A DNA stretch of 64,000 nt, taken from Antedon mediterranea. Taxonomy: Eukaryota > Echinodermata > Crinoidea > Comatulida > Antedonidae. The notes under the pieces are model-generated. The model searched no databases. It had not been told where the DNA came from and worked only from the letters and a program-made list of their open reading frames with translations. The position numbers were made by a program, and so were the translations under genes. The stretch is from the NCBI RefSeq assembly GCF_964355755.1, contig NC_092672.1, positions 28,578,501 to 28,642,500 on the forward strand. The letters are read 5' to 3'. Shown in pieces: positions 11,115 through 23,051 of the stretch (the first letter of the stretch is position 1; each line of letters begins with the position of its first letter).

Positions 11115-12556
11115 TTATACATGTTAATATACAAATAATGAATGTTTATGAGTGTAATGGTACAAGTAATGGCATGAGGTAAATGATAAAAGGTTATAAT
11201 ATTGTAACCTTTCATCATTCACCAAATGCCATTATTTGTACCATTACACGGATATAAAACATTTATTATTTGTTTTACATAACATCTAAATAGATTCCTG
11301 TCATTTGAATCAAATAAAAGGTAGGCCCAAGGCCCAAATTTGATTCACATTGATAAAAACAGTAACATTTGGTTTTGAATAATATATTAAATATTATATA
11401 TATATGGATTTTATAAACACGCATACTGTAGTGTTGATTATGTCAACCAAACAATCCTAGGCCTAGCAAGGCTTAAAACACCTAGGCCTAGCCTAGCATA
11501 ATATCTAACAGGCCTAGCCTAGTTACTAGTTAGGCCAATTTACACAGACAAGCGGTAACGGTAGGAGGTAATTGTAAGCGAAAAACCGCGTGGCTTTTTC
11601 CATTTACACAGCGCGCAGAGTTCGCGAACGGAGTGGTGCGTGTAGGCCTCGAGGCTAATGCATGTTACAGTCACTGCTGGCCTGGATGTGACTGACTGTC
11701 AGTAGGCCTAGCACACACAGGCCTAAGTTTTAGAGGGAATTGTTGCCTAATAACGTACTAAAATGTATATTTTCTTTTCACTATCCCTATACGAACATTA
11801 GTCACGTCGTAGGTGTTTGTATTTCTGAATAAAAAGAAGAAGAAACTATAGGCTAGGCCTACTACGGCACTCGTATTTATTGTCGTCTTTCACTCGACGC
11901 ACGCAAAAAAAAATTTGTTGATAGATGACGTCATTTCAATCATGTCCTTGGTTGGCAAGAATCCATAATTACCGCGCGGTATTTTCACAAAATCGAATCT
12001 GTTTCGATCCTGAGCGGATTTCCGCTCAACCGCTCGTCCGCTCCGCGTTCTGTGTAAATGGTCATAAGAAATAACATAGATTCTATTTTTGCGTTTTCCG
12101 CTCAACTTTACCGCTTACCGTTACCGCTCGTCTGTGTAAATTGGCCTTTAGGCTGAAAGGCAGCAATACCAAATACGAAACTTCGACAGGCAACTGGAAC
12201 TAATCTAGGCTAATTATGTTTTTTCCAACGATTCCACGTGTCCCATTAATAATTCAAAATCCTACAAACGATCTAAAACTAATTTAAATGCCTTTTTTTA
12301 TCTAAATTAGTACATCAATTATATATCTCTCTCAAAATTCTACTTTCATCGCAAAAACAGTCATAACATTCAATCTTTGCGGCGAAAGTACAAAATAGGT
12401 GGCGCTGTTGTATTTCAAAAGCAATAGTATAAAAAAAAATATTTTCCAAACGCGAAAAGATTTTTTTTCGTACTCGATCGTTTAATAGTGCGTACTATTG
12501 CACGCCATGTGACCCACAATCGTCCAATCAAATGACAGGAATTTATTTAGGTTTTA
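11115..12556. mobile_element. Long copy of a non-autonomous repeat, interrupted by about 1 kb of nested sequence
   Basis: The left part 11130-11270 is an inverted repeat (GTGTAATGGTACAAGTAATGG ... ATTTGTACCATTACAC) around a short spacer. It is followed by GGATTTTATAAACACG and CAATCCTAGGCCTAGCAAGG ending near 11479, and the right end at about 12459-12556 carries TAGTGCGTACTATTGCACGC. The same blocks occur in the same order but without the ~980-bp interior at 17522-17885, so the interior is a later insertion or set of insertions. The interior contains the terminal-inverted-repeat element at 11532-12147. Confidence 0.65.
11532..12147. mobile_element. DNA-transposon-like MITE with about 30-bp inverted ends
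   Basis: Left end AGGCCAATTTACACAGAC then AAGCGGTAACGGTA; right end is the near-perfect reverse complement, TTACCGTTACCGCTCGTC then TGTGTAAATTGGCCT. Subterminal copies of the CGCTC / GAGCGG motif are visible. No transposase frame. A solitary related end, AGGCCAATTTACATAGAC, lies at about 13070-13098. Confidence 0.75.
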
Positions 12557-13735
12557 TATAATTCCGATTATTTCATTATGATTTAAGGCAACAGCATGTA
12601 TCAACATTGCTATTGATGAACTACAAACTTACATAAACTATTCATTACCATTCTGTTGAACATCTTAAAAATTGTATTAAAAAATATTATTAACTTATCA
12701 ACAAAGACGTTGATTCAATAAAACATTATGTACTTGTTTATTCATAATTTACCAACATGTTTTTTATTATTTTAATTATTGGATAGTCATGTGGTTAATA
12801 GCACTTGTTATTTGTGTTCTCTGGACATGTTACCAAACAGTGCATTAGCTTTGTTCATTTCGACCACTTTCCACTGATTGTTTTCAACGTTACTAATAAA
12901 ATACTGAAAATGAAAAATAGAAATTCGATTCGACTGCCAAAGTAACCAAGTCGGTCTCGTTTTCTAAGAGCGTAACTATGACATTCATGACCAATACATG
13001 TTAATCATATACAATTATTGAAAATTAATTATGTAAAGTCGAACCGAAGTAGGAATTATTAAGAATTAAGGCCAATTTACATAGACGAGCGGTAATGTAT
13101 GCGTATTTTTCCCCCCAAAGACTTTCTCTGAAAGATACGTGAAAGATAGCCGAACTACTTCCTAAATATAAATATATTTTCTCACCCGCGATATTTCTTT
13201 TCGTAACAAGTTGGGGTCCCTTCATGAAACGTCATAAAATAAACATGAATATTCATTAGTCATATCCATAAGGTGTGACGTAATACCGGCCTTTTGCCAC
13301 TTGAGAGTCTCATTTGCACTTCTTAATTAGGCCTACAATTAAATTAAATCGTCTAAATTCAAGAATAAAATGTGTTTTTTCAGAAACAGAAATCATTTTA
13401 GTTAATAAATTGCTTTTCTATGGTATAGACCCAGATGTTTTAAGTTTTAGGGCTATTTTCCGATAGTTGTTAAAGCAACATATCATGATTGTATTTATCT
13501 AAATAAATTTATACCGATTTCGTTACCGATTTTGTCAGTATAAAATGCTATGATATATTGCATCTTCAATTGAATGTCACAAAACAATTCGTATAAACAA
13601 TTCAAAACAACAGTTTAATTAAAATTAATCAGTAGCATTTCAACTGGATGAGAATATAAGGCCTAATTATCTCTATATCGTGATATTAGATGCCAAAATA
13701 TTGTATACTAGACAGGTGAATCTCAGAAGGTTTAA
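12557..13735. other. Intergenic, no gene recognised
   Basis: No supported gene. Only the solitary transposon end near 13070 stands out. Confidence 0.45.
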
Positions 13736-13759
13736 TGGATTGGCTCCCCCAGTCACAAC

Positions 13760-13835
13760 AGGCAACAGGCAGGGCGGGTGGCAAAGGGCCGGGTGGCAAA
13801 GGGCCGAGTGACAAAGGCCAGGAGGCAACGGGCAT
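13760..13835. repeat. Short GC-rich tandem repeat, unit about 15 bp
   Basis: Four to five imperfect copies of GGGTGGCAAAGGGCC. It stands out by base composition from the AT-rich surroundings. Confidence 0.65.
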
Positions 13836-13899
13836 TCATTCATCACAATGAATATACTATACTTAGAATTGTAAAAAAATTATAAAAATACAATATTGT

Positions 13900-14190
13900 G
13901 TGTATAATGCATGTGATGGGGAGTTTCGAGGAAAAAAGGCCACGGGGCGTTTATTTGAAGGGTGTGGGCGGAGTGGTGTGGGCGTTTATTCCAAACGCCG
14001 TTTTATGTGCGTGTGTGTGGGCGGGAGGTAGCGGATGGAAGACGATCGTCTATTGTATAATACGGCGTTTATTCAGGTTAACACAGTACGTGAATAATGT
14101 GATATTTAAAAGTGGATTAAATAACGATTTAAGAGAGATTCTAACATTTTATAGAGTTATTTATTTGTTAGTTGTCAATTATTTTCATTT
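13900..14190. repeat. Dispersed repeat with GGCGTTTATTC motifs, related to 19045-19280
   Basis: Contains GGGCGTTTATTTGAAGG and GCGTTTATTCAGG followed by a shared block (GTACGTGAATAATGTGA, TTAAGAGAGATTCTAACATT). The same order of motifs occurs at 19045-19280, upstream of gene C. The two may be a dispersed repeat or part of the B/C segmental duplication. Confidence 0.5.
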
Positions 14191-14394
14191 ATTATTTGGT
14201 TAATTTCAAGATGAAAAGTATATAAATGATTGTTTTATTTTCATAGCAATTTTTTGTTTATTTCAATACAAGTAAAGCTGCCGAAGCTTATATTAAACAC
14301 ACAACTATAATAACAATATACGCTATTCAATCATTACAAAGGGATCCCCGGTCAACTCGTTTTATACAATGGTTTTATGTAAATAGGCCTATGA

Positions 14395-14481
14395 TTGAAA
14401 GGCTTGATTCTTCAACCACCAACAGTTGAATACACTGATTCTCGTAGTAAACTGACGTGGCATGGAAAACCACAACATATG
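14395..14481 (+). other. Probable 5' non-coding exon of gene B
   Basis: The sequence ends CACAACATATG|GTAGGT, a good splice donor. The paralogue region before gene C ends CATAACATATG|GTAAGT at 22328, and 15 or more bases after both donors also match. Fragment D carries the upstream part of the same segment (GAGTACACTGATGGTTCTCG). Conservation of the donor in two copies supports a spliced 5' UTR exon joining the acceptor at 15549. The left border is not defined. Confidence 0.5.
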
Positions 14482-15614
14482 GTAGGTAAAACAAATGTTA
14501 TTTTGATCTGTAACGTGCTTTATGACATGTTTATGTATCATTCAATAGACTTAGGCCAATGTCAAGTAAACCTCATTGTAATGATTAAGCCAACTGCGTT
14601 GCAATATTCTGTTTATTTTAACTATTGCAATATATATATCTCTCTTTGAGCCCGCTGAGTAATTGATCCTATCTGAACACTTGTCACTAACTTTGGTGGG
14701 TTGGGCACCAACTTACCCGTGTAATTGAGCATTGAACAGGCTCCTTATGAACCTTAATTGTCGCTGTTTCTCCCATGAGATAGGCCTAGATATTGACAAA
14801 CTAGACCTATCAACATTTGGACCAGTGGATCGCACATCATGTCCAACAACAGCTTATACTACCACTAAACAGCATGGACATGTGCACGGCATTCCAAGTT
14901 GTCATGATAGTGTAGTGTTTTATCATTGTTTAATTTCTGGTTTGTTCATTTTGCTGACATCAATAAGTTAGTATGGTAGGTTAATTGTTGTTGCAAATAA
15001 ACATTATACAATAATGCAATACATAATGTTGTGTATAGAACCCCGCTTTAAAGCATAATACAATTAATTTAATTTAAATGTCAATATAGCCTACACATTT
15101 GTGAAAATTGAGATATGTTTAGCATATCATGTTTCGAGTTAAATTGGAGGTAAGAAAATCCAAGTAGGCCTATAGGAACTATAGAACGAGCCTAGAAAAA
15201 TCTATCGGGAATGGAGTGCATTTTAGTTCGATGTAATAGGATTATGATTTATCACATGGTAAGATACAATTAGGCCTACTGGGTTAAATCAATTGCGTAT
15301 TGGCTTTTTTTGCAGCATGAAAAAGGCCGGCCTGCAATCTTTTTTTTTCGTAATGTATGCCTAAAAGTGTTAGAGAAAAATAAAATGTTTACAAAAGCTG
15401 AGCGTGCATTAGAATAATTAATTATCACCATTAGATATCACTCTTTCGTTATATATGTAGAACTAACCGTACGGCACGTGATACGTAATTAACCAATGGT
15501 GTTAGTTGTTGTTATGGTTATAATGCTTACAGTATTATGTATTTTTCAGATTTAGCATACATATTGATTTATGGAATATGCTTCACAACGGTTGAAGAGT
15601 TAAATAGCATTAAC

Positions 15615-18442
15615 ATGTCACGGTCGAAAATCTTAACAAATATTTCACGAACTAAGTACTTGGATCCATCCGATCTCCAGACAGAATTCAAGAGATGTCT
15701 AACAACATCAGATCTGGTCATGGTCGGAATCGGCAATATGGTTGGATCTGGAATTTACGTTTTAACTGGAGAGGTAGCAAGAAACGTTGCTGGACCGTCA
15801 ATAATATTATCATATATAATTGCAGGATTTGTGTCTTTGATGGCAGCCATTTGTTATGCTGAGTTTGGTGCACGAGTTCCAAAAACAGGTTCTGCTTTTT
15901 TGTATGCTTACGTCACTATTGGAGAAGTATGGGCATTTTTGATTGGTTGGAATCTCATTCTGGAGTACATTGTAGCGTCAGCCGCAGTCGCATCTGCATG
16001 GAGCGGTAGCATTGATCAACTACTTGGAAACCAGATAGCAAATTTCACGATAGATTATGTACTGAACGGCGAAGCATGGGAATCCCCTATATTGGGAAAA
16101 TATCCAGATTTTGTTGCCTGTAGCATAGTATGTATACTAGCAGTGGTTGTATGTACTGGGGTTTCATGTTCCTCAAAAGCCATGAACTCCTTTGTTTTTC
16201 TTAATGTAACGATAGTCATAGCAATGTTTATAATATCTCTGACCAAAGCGGATATTTCAAATTTTAGTGCCGAAGGTGGATTCTTTCCATTTGGTTTCCA
16301 GGGTGTTATGGCCGGAGCCGCAACCTGTTTCTTTGCTTTTGTTGGGTTTGACGTCATAGCTTTGGCAGCCGAAGAAGCTTTAACCCCAAGCAAAAGCATG
16401 CCAGTTGCTTCATTATTTTCAGTTGGTATTGTAATTTGTTTGTACGTTTTAGCTTCAATAACTTTAATATTACTTGTTCCGTATAATGAAGTTGTGCCCA
16501 AAGCAGCATTTCCAGCAGCTTTTAAAAACGTTGGTTACAGATGGGCTGAATATGTAATTGGTATTGGTACTTTGATTGGAATGAGCTCAACGTTGCTTGG
16601 TTCTCTATTTGCTTTACCACGATCTGTTTACGCCATGGCCATTGAAGGACTACTTTTCCCATGTTTTGCAGTAGTGAGCAAACGTACACAAATACCAATC
16701 ATGGCAATTCTCGTCTTTGGATCATTGTCTGCTATACTTGCACTCTTGTTTGACATTTCGGCTCTTGTTGAATTCTTATCAATTGGAACATTGATGGCAT
16801 ATGCTATGGTGGCAGCGGCTATAATTGTTGTAAGATATAAACCATCAAATCACCAAGATGCAGACGATGTATTGTCAGATAGTGACACTAATGATAGTTC
16901 TTTATACACAGGATCTTTTGTTCCAACCGAACGAAAGAAATACGGAACTATCAAAGAACCATTTCAGGAGATTCCAGTAATCAGTAACCTTCCACCAGGA
17001 AGAGCTGTTTGCATCTGTTACTTTCTCTCGGTTGTATTTCAATTTCTAACAGTTTTAATTGTCATTTCAAATGATATGTCAAATTGGTGGGCGATTATGC
17101 TGGCCTTGGTATTTGCAGTGTTAGCCATTCTGACATTTATTCCAATACCACTCCACAACCAAAACGAAGATATCGCAACATTTAAGGTAGCATATGTGAT
17201 TTTATTCTACAAACAAAATAATATTTTAAAGTTTTTATTTTAAAAGCATGCATGTGTACTTATATTTTCATAATGCACATTATAAAAATACTTTGCCATG
17301 AGGGTCTGTGGTTAGAACTCTGTGCTGAGGTGTCTTAAATAATAGGCCTATAGCTATAGCTTCAGGAACAAACACATAGTGTTGACCTAAAACTCTGTAT
17401 ATTTGTATAGTGTTCTAGTTTAAATTTACTATTTTGTCCGAAGCGCCAAAGTAGTAAATCTACAGTTTGTCACGTGATGTTCTTTCAACCAATCACTAGA
17501 CGATAAATGATGATAATCTATTAGTATACAAACAATGAATGTTTTATATTCGTGTAATGGTACAAACAATGGCATGAGGTGAATGATGAAAGGTTGATAT
17601 TTAACTTTCATCATTCACCAAATGCCATTATTTGTACCATTACACGAATATAAAACAATCATTATTTATTTTATATAATCTAAATAGATACCTGTCATGG
17701 ATTTTATAAATGCACCTACTGCTAGTGTTAATTATGTCAACAAACGACCAAACAATCCTAGGTCTAGCAAGGCTAGATTTTTTTTTCGTACACGAAAAAA
17801 AGTACTATTAAACGATCGTTTAATAGTGCGTACTATTGCACGCCATGTGACCCACAATCGTCCAATGAAATGAATTTATTTAGGTATTAAATAAAATGTA
17901 TTATATTCGTATTGAGATAATAAGTTCCTTTTTTGATAATGATGCACTTATCCCATTGCAGGTGCCATTTGTACCGTACTTCCCAGCACTGAGTGTGCTC
18001 TTCGACATTTTTCTGTTAGTGAAATTACAAGCATTAACCTGGCTTCGGTTTATCGTCTGGGTAACTATAGGTAAGGTCCATTGATATGGTTTTAAAAGTA
18101 CATTTGTTCCACAGGGCCTATTTCTGCTTAACATGTGGAAGAAAACTAGTGATCTGTTCGTGGTTGTTTGTGTAAAGGTGTCAATATTATCCAATGGTAG
18201 TAGTCAGATGTTTGCGCCATTAAATACCTTTTAATTTCTAAAACATTACAGAGTTTTATTTTTACTTTATTCTTAAAGGGTTGCTGATATATGGATTTTA
18301 TGGCTATCATCACAGTGTAGAAGGAAAGAAAATAACGTCGGACGGTGAAAAAAAAGATTACCAGAGAATGTCAAGCGACCCAAACCCAATTCACTACGGG
18401 ACAATTGAGATGAGTAAACTATCAACAAGTAAATTAGATTAG
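15615..18442 (+). CDS. Gene B: cationic amino acid transporter family protein (SLC7A, SLC7A4/CAT-like), complete
   Basis: Three coding exons, 15615-17186, 17962-18070 and 18279-18442, give 614 residues. The family usually has about 600-660 residues and about 14 membrane helices. Visible motifs: GSGIYVLTGEVA at residues 44-55, YAEFGARVPKTGSA at 81-94 (Glu83 matches the glutamate shown in mouse CAT-1 to be needed for transport), GWNLILEY at 111-118, GAATCFFAFVGFDVIALAAEE at about 234-254, and RSVYAMAIEGLLF at 336-348. A sequon NFT at 143 lies in the large extracellular loop. I start at 15615, where the paralogue C also has ATG. An earlier ATG at 15537 lies before the acceptor (TTTTTCAG|ATTTAG, exon from 15550) and is probably intronic. 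A 10-codon upstream frame begins at about 15572. It looks intact; the SLC7A4-like placement comes from PILGKYPDF-type segments and is moderate. Confidence 0.93.
17522..17885. mobile_element. Short copy of the 11115-12556 repeat, inside the first coding-region intron of gene B
   Basis: An inverted repeat (CGTGTAATGGTACAAACAATGG ... ATTTGTACCATTACACG) spans about 17545-17660, followed by GGATTTTATAAATGC, CAATCCTAGGTCTAGCAAGG and TAGTGCGTACTATTGCACGC. It lacks the ~1-kb interior of the longer copy, so it shows the uninterrupted form. Confidence 0.65.
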
Positions 18443-19044
18443 ATTTAAATCTTTTAATTGACGATGAGGCAAAGAGGCTGAAAAAATGATTTCATTTATA
18501 GCGTAATTGGATAAAAAGTATTTGTCTAGACGACCATTTCATATGGCTGACATCACATTAAAATGAACCAAAACAACAGTAATTCTTGACCTCATTGGAC
18601 ATTTCAACACAGATCGTTTTAATTATATCACATTTCTAATATATATAGAGTAATTTTTCTTTGTATAATGTCATGTGACCATGTCAAAGAGCAAATTATC
18701 TTAAAGATATGTAGGCCTATCGCCTGGTAAAACAGTAGGTCATAAATTAGCAGCTTGAATAGATTTTACTGGTTAATCAGGCGGGTTTATGAAGTCAAAA
18801 TAATATTATGTACATTTATATTAATTGTTATTTAATGCATGCTGGACTTAGTGGTTAATGGTGTAATTTACGTTTTATATAAAATCAAAATATTAATTTT
18901 TCTAAATAAAATTTTTTTTTTATCTACTGTTACATTTGAACCTCTGTACTGTATCTCATTTAAGCCTGTTTTTCCACTAGGCGAGTTTATCCGCGCAAAT
19001 CAATAGCATTACGACGCATGCGTATTCATACAGTCATTCTATGC
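18443..19044. other. 3' flank of gene B, nothing recognised
   Basis: AT-rich; unlike genes A and C there is no tandem duplication after the stop. No gene supported. Confidence 0.4.
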
Positions 19045-19280
19045 ATGTGGCGGGGTGTTTATTCGAGGGAAAAAGGCTCGGGGCCTTTATCCGAACGATG
19101 TACTGTGCGGGAGGGGGAATGTGGAGGCGTTTATTCAAGGGGAAATTTATTGAAAGCGGGACGTTTATTCGAATAAATACGATACGTGAATAGTCTGAAA
19201 GTCGATCAAATATTGATTTGTGAGAGATTATAGCATTTCTATAGTTCCTGTATTCATCTGTTAGTATACAGATATTGTCT
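19045..19280. repeat. Dispersed repeat with GGCGTTTATTC motifs, related to 13900-14190
   Basis: Contains GGCGTTTATTCAAGG, GGGACGTTTATTCG and AATAAATACGATACGTGAA, then TTGTGAGAGATTATAGCATT, matching the order in the 13.9-kb copy. Confidence 0.5.
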
Positions 19281-19299
19281 GCTTAGAGGTAAAATATAA

Positions 19300-20040
19300 G
19301 ATTTGACTTACCTTTGACTCAAAAATGATAAAAACACATTTTCGGGTCAAATTATTCTTTAAAATGTCAATGGAATAACTGTATGATCAAATGAAAGCAT
19401 ATACAATATGCTAACCACTGCTACCCAACTTGTATTGAAAATATTTAATTATGAAGCTATTTAAAAAGAAATGTGCATAATATGATTACTTTTATAAAAA
19501 AAATAATTAATATTTGGTTTATATAATAATTTTATTTATATAATATTAAAAAATGTAAGTGTTTGGAAGAATTTGGCATCAAATGAAAGCCCATAAAATA
19601 TTTTATTCATTGCTACCCAACTTGTATAATTGAAAATCTGTAATTATGATGCAAATTTTTTTTGAAAAATATGCATATTTTATTCATTTTTGACAAAAAT
19701 GAATATACTAGATAGTGTAAATTTATTTTGGTCTATTTATAATATTATATAATTCAAATGTTTGGAAGAAATATTTGGTATCGGAGGAAAGCACATAACA
19801 TATGCTATCCATTGCTACACAACTTGTATTGAAAATCTTTAATTATATGATGCTTTTTTTGTGGAAAATGTGAATATTTTTTATTAATTTTAGACAAAAA
19901 TGAGTATAAATTAGTATAAATTTATTTTGCGTTGTAATTCGATCTAGTGTATAAAAAATAAAAGCCCATAAAATATGCTTCTACCCAACATGTATTACAA
20001 ATTATAACGTTAACTTTTTTGAAAATGACAAAAATGAGTA
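19300..20040. repeat. Degenerate tandem array, about four units of 185-200 bp
   Basis: The block CATTGCTACCCAACTTGTAT, followed by GAAAATCTTTAATTATGATGC-like sequence, recurs at about 19417, 19610, 19812 and 19980. Each copy is preceded by AAATGAAAGC.CATAAAATAT. An inverted relative is at 21100-21620. Confidence 0.65.
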
Positions 20041-21099
20041 TACAGTAAGTAGGTGTTAGTGTTAGTTCCGCATTTACACATCAACCAGCCTACGCCCTGT
20101 GATTGCGATCGTAAAACCAAAAATGCCCAAAATCGCTTATCAAAACAATAACAACAAAAAAGGCATATATCCACTAATCCCTCATTATTTAACCCTAAAC
20201 CTTTCGTTGTAAAGTGGATTGCCTGATTAAAATGAGTTAATAATAACATACGTTGTAGTCTGATGACGCCAGTCTTTTTGTAGTGTGCCATTTGTATTTT
20301 AAAAGAAGTATTTAGAGTTGAAAAAAAAGTTAAGTGGATGGCGCCCGGCATTACAAAACATTCAAATCCAATGATAAAAGGAAGGTAGGCCTTATATGTG
20401 CTTCAATTCAATCTTCTTCAATAATTCGTTTCACGGTCTATCGATAACCCGTGATGAACCCATTAGGCATATAGGCCTATGACTAATATTCGATATGCCA
20501 AACACAGGTGTTGAATGAGATATAAACAGCGAGTTTCTGTATACTCTACTAACTTTTTGAAATGGATTTATTTATAGAAATTTCATCACAAAAAGAACAG
20601 AGCTGAGTTTAGGCAGGAGATGAATATTAATTATAGAATTCTTAGCGCTCTTTATCCATTATTTTCAACATATTATTTTCTAAAAATAAGAGTTACCAAT
20701 ATATATGTTTCAAATAACAAGTACTAACATGAGATACATAAGTCTTGCCTGATTATGAGTAATCATCTTATTATTTATTTATTGTGAAAATTGTTAATAA
20801 ATGCTGTCACAGAATAAATACTCCTTACACTAAGTTCAGTTTTTTGCTATGAACTTTTGACTCTGTCTTGTTTAAAAAAAAAATAATATCTATCTATTTA
20901 TTTTATAAAAGCAGAATATTTCATGGGTGGGCGGAAAACGAGACAAAACATAAAAAAGCGGGACAATTCCACCAAAAGCTGAACAACTCCGCCAAAAGCG
21001 GGACAGTTGCAATCTATGGTTGGTGGTTCATGTTTCAGTCGTAGGCCTACAATTTCATTCATTCATTTCATTCGTTTTTATTTCACAATGCATCAAACT
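20041..21099. other. Spacer between inverted array copies, no gene recognised
   Basis: One antisense open frame of about 113 codons (20351-20010) has no recognisable domain. A short Gly/Ala-rich repeat-like stretch, GCGGGACAATTCC and GCGGGACAGTTGC, lies near 20965-21010. Confidence 0.4.
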
Positions 21100-21620
21100 T
21101 CATAAGTTATTACATTTTTCTAAAAAATTAATACAATATGCACATTTTTCAAATGTTATAGGCTTTCATTTGATACCAAATAGTTCTTCCAAACACTTAA
21201 ATTATTTAATTATATAAATAAACACAACAATTACGCTACCAAATATTCATTTTTTTAATAAAAATAATCAAATTATGCACATTTTCCAAATAACTAGCTT
21301 ATACATACATTAACAATTTCAATACAAGTTGGGTAGCAGTGGGTAGCATATTGTATATGCTTTCATTTGATACCATACATGTCCATTGACATTTAGAATA
21401 GATATAAGAATAATTGAACCCGAAATGTGTTCTGTTCATTTTTGGGTCAAAGGTCAGTAAAAGCAATTCCGGGTATTTTTTCGCTAACAGTTGTGTTAGA
21501 CTGAATATAAATATGTATATTCTGAACAATTTTACACCAAAAGCAAAAAAAGTGGTTGACGAGATATAAAAACCACACATTTTAAACATTTGACCCCAAT
21601 TTTGGTCATGTTCGCCCCGG
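21100..21620. repeat. Inverted copy of the 19300-20040 array family
   Basis: Contains the reverse complement of the array unit: ATACAAGTTGGGTAGCAGTG at about 21320, and CTTTCATTTGATACCA at about 21165 and 21360. The outer part (GACCCAAAAATGA and similar) also pairs with 19310-19360. The two arms are separated by about 1.06 kb. Confidence 0.65.
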
Positions 21621-22284
21621 ATGCATACAAATCTGACCCAGGTCCTAGACTATAATTACTAATTAATGATTGCTTGGCAATAAAGTATTCATTTAGGTCT
21701 AGGTCGTTTAAATAATAACAGAAGAATTTCCATCAATAAGCCTACATTAATAATAAAAATATTATTATCAGTAGTATAGGCCGAATTAATAACAATTCAT
21801 CTTCTTCGAGCACAATCACCGGATGTTCAGCGCGCCTCGTGTACCAGATTACTACCGTGAGTATTGACCAATCACAAACGGTCTTTCGTCACATCTATGA
21901 TGGAAGGGCGAATAACAAATGAGGGCGCTATGTATGCATAGTTTAAATTGTTTAGTTGATTAATTTTTTCAAGCAAGTTACATGGCGTAAAAAGTTGTCG
22001 CGTGATGATGTGGACTAATCTTCGCGAGTTCAAGTCTCAGTAGATGACTTTTGTTTATTTATCGCCAAACGCGAGTGTTGCCACTCGAAAATTACATAGT
22101 CAATATCATCGTACTCGAGAATTTACTGGATGTTATATGTTTAATGATAGGGACACGATAATGATGCGAAAATATACGATTTACGATCATCGCAGCAGTA
22201 GTTATGTGATGCAGTCTCAACCAATCACATGTAATATAGTTGTCTATTCTTTTCGTTTGTTATTTTGTTATTAATTTCATGAAT
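21621..22284. other. Intergenic, upstream of gene C, no gene recognised
   Basis: No supported coding region. Probably contains the promoter of gene C, but I can point to no specific element. Confidence 0.35.
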
Positions 22285-22328
22285 GCACTATAGCAATCTG
22301 TGGTGCCATGGAAAAAACATAACATATG
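22285..22328 (+). other. Probable 5' non-coding exon of gene C (left border undefined)
   Basis: Ends AACATATG|GTAAGT with the same context as the gene B exon ending at 14481. Matches continue into the following intron (GTAAAACGTATGTTATTTTGA). It would join the acceptor TTTCAG ending at 23008. Confidence 0.5.
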
Positions 22329-23051
22329 GTAAGTAAAACGTATGTTATTTTGATTGTTTTTTTTATAGATAATCAGTAGGCCTAAACCTAAGCCAATTCC
22401 AAGTAGTCATATTGTAATTGCACTCTCTTTAAAAAGCATCTCTCTTTTGGGCCGTTAGGTAAGTTGTTTTATGCACACTTCTCGCTAACTGTGGTGGGTA
22501 GGTTACCAACATGTTCGAGTTAAATAACTTTAATTTGCGTTGTTTTCTACATGAGATTAGGCATACTGTACATAGGCAAGGTATTACCTATACGTAGCTC
22601 GCCTAACCCATATTTATAGCAAATAATTATAATAGTAGGCGACCGTAATTGTTACCAGCCTACACATTTAGGTGAATTAGGATACCTAGCTTGTCACGTT
22701 ATTGGAAGTAAGGACATCTGTTGAGTAGACCTATAGGAGCTACTGAACGAACCTTAGAAATAGAATACTGTTCAGTCTGACTGTGTCGGGAATTGAGTGT
22801 GGCACAGTGAACTATTTTAATAGGTTCTTGTTCGATGGGATAGGTAGGATACAGGCCTAATATAATTTAGCCAACTGATTAACCACGTGTTTTCAAGATA
22901 TAACATTTCATTAGATGGAACTAATATCGAACTGCACGTGATGCACAATTAGCCAATGACAAGTATACACTCAGGTGTGTTATAATAATTCATATGTTTT
23001 TGTTTCAGATTTAGCATACAGATTTCTTTAACGGTTAAAGTGTCAATTAGT

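Noticed and set aside
15537-15614. Upstream ATG at 15537 as start of gene B
   Set aside because: It lies before the splice acceptor (CAG ending at 15549), is absent from paralogue C, and the added residues are not family-like; 15615 is preferred.
16055-16501. 148-codon antisense frame inside gene B (and 23453-23725 inside gene C)
   Set aside because: Shadow of conserved transporter coding sequence; no independent features.
20010-20351. 113-codon minus-strand frame between genes B and C
   Set aside because: No domain, no codon bias visible, and it overlaps the degenerate tandem array.
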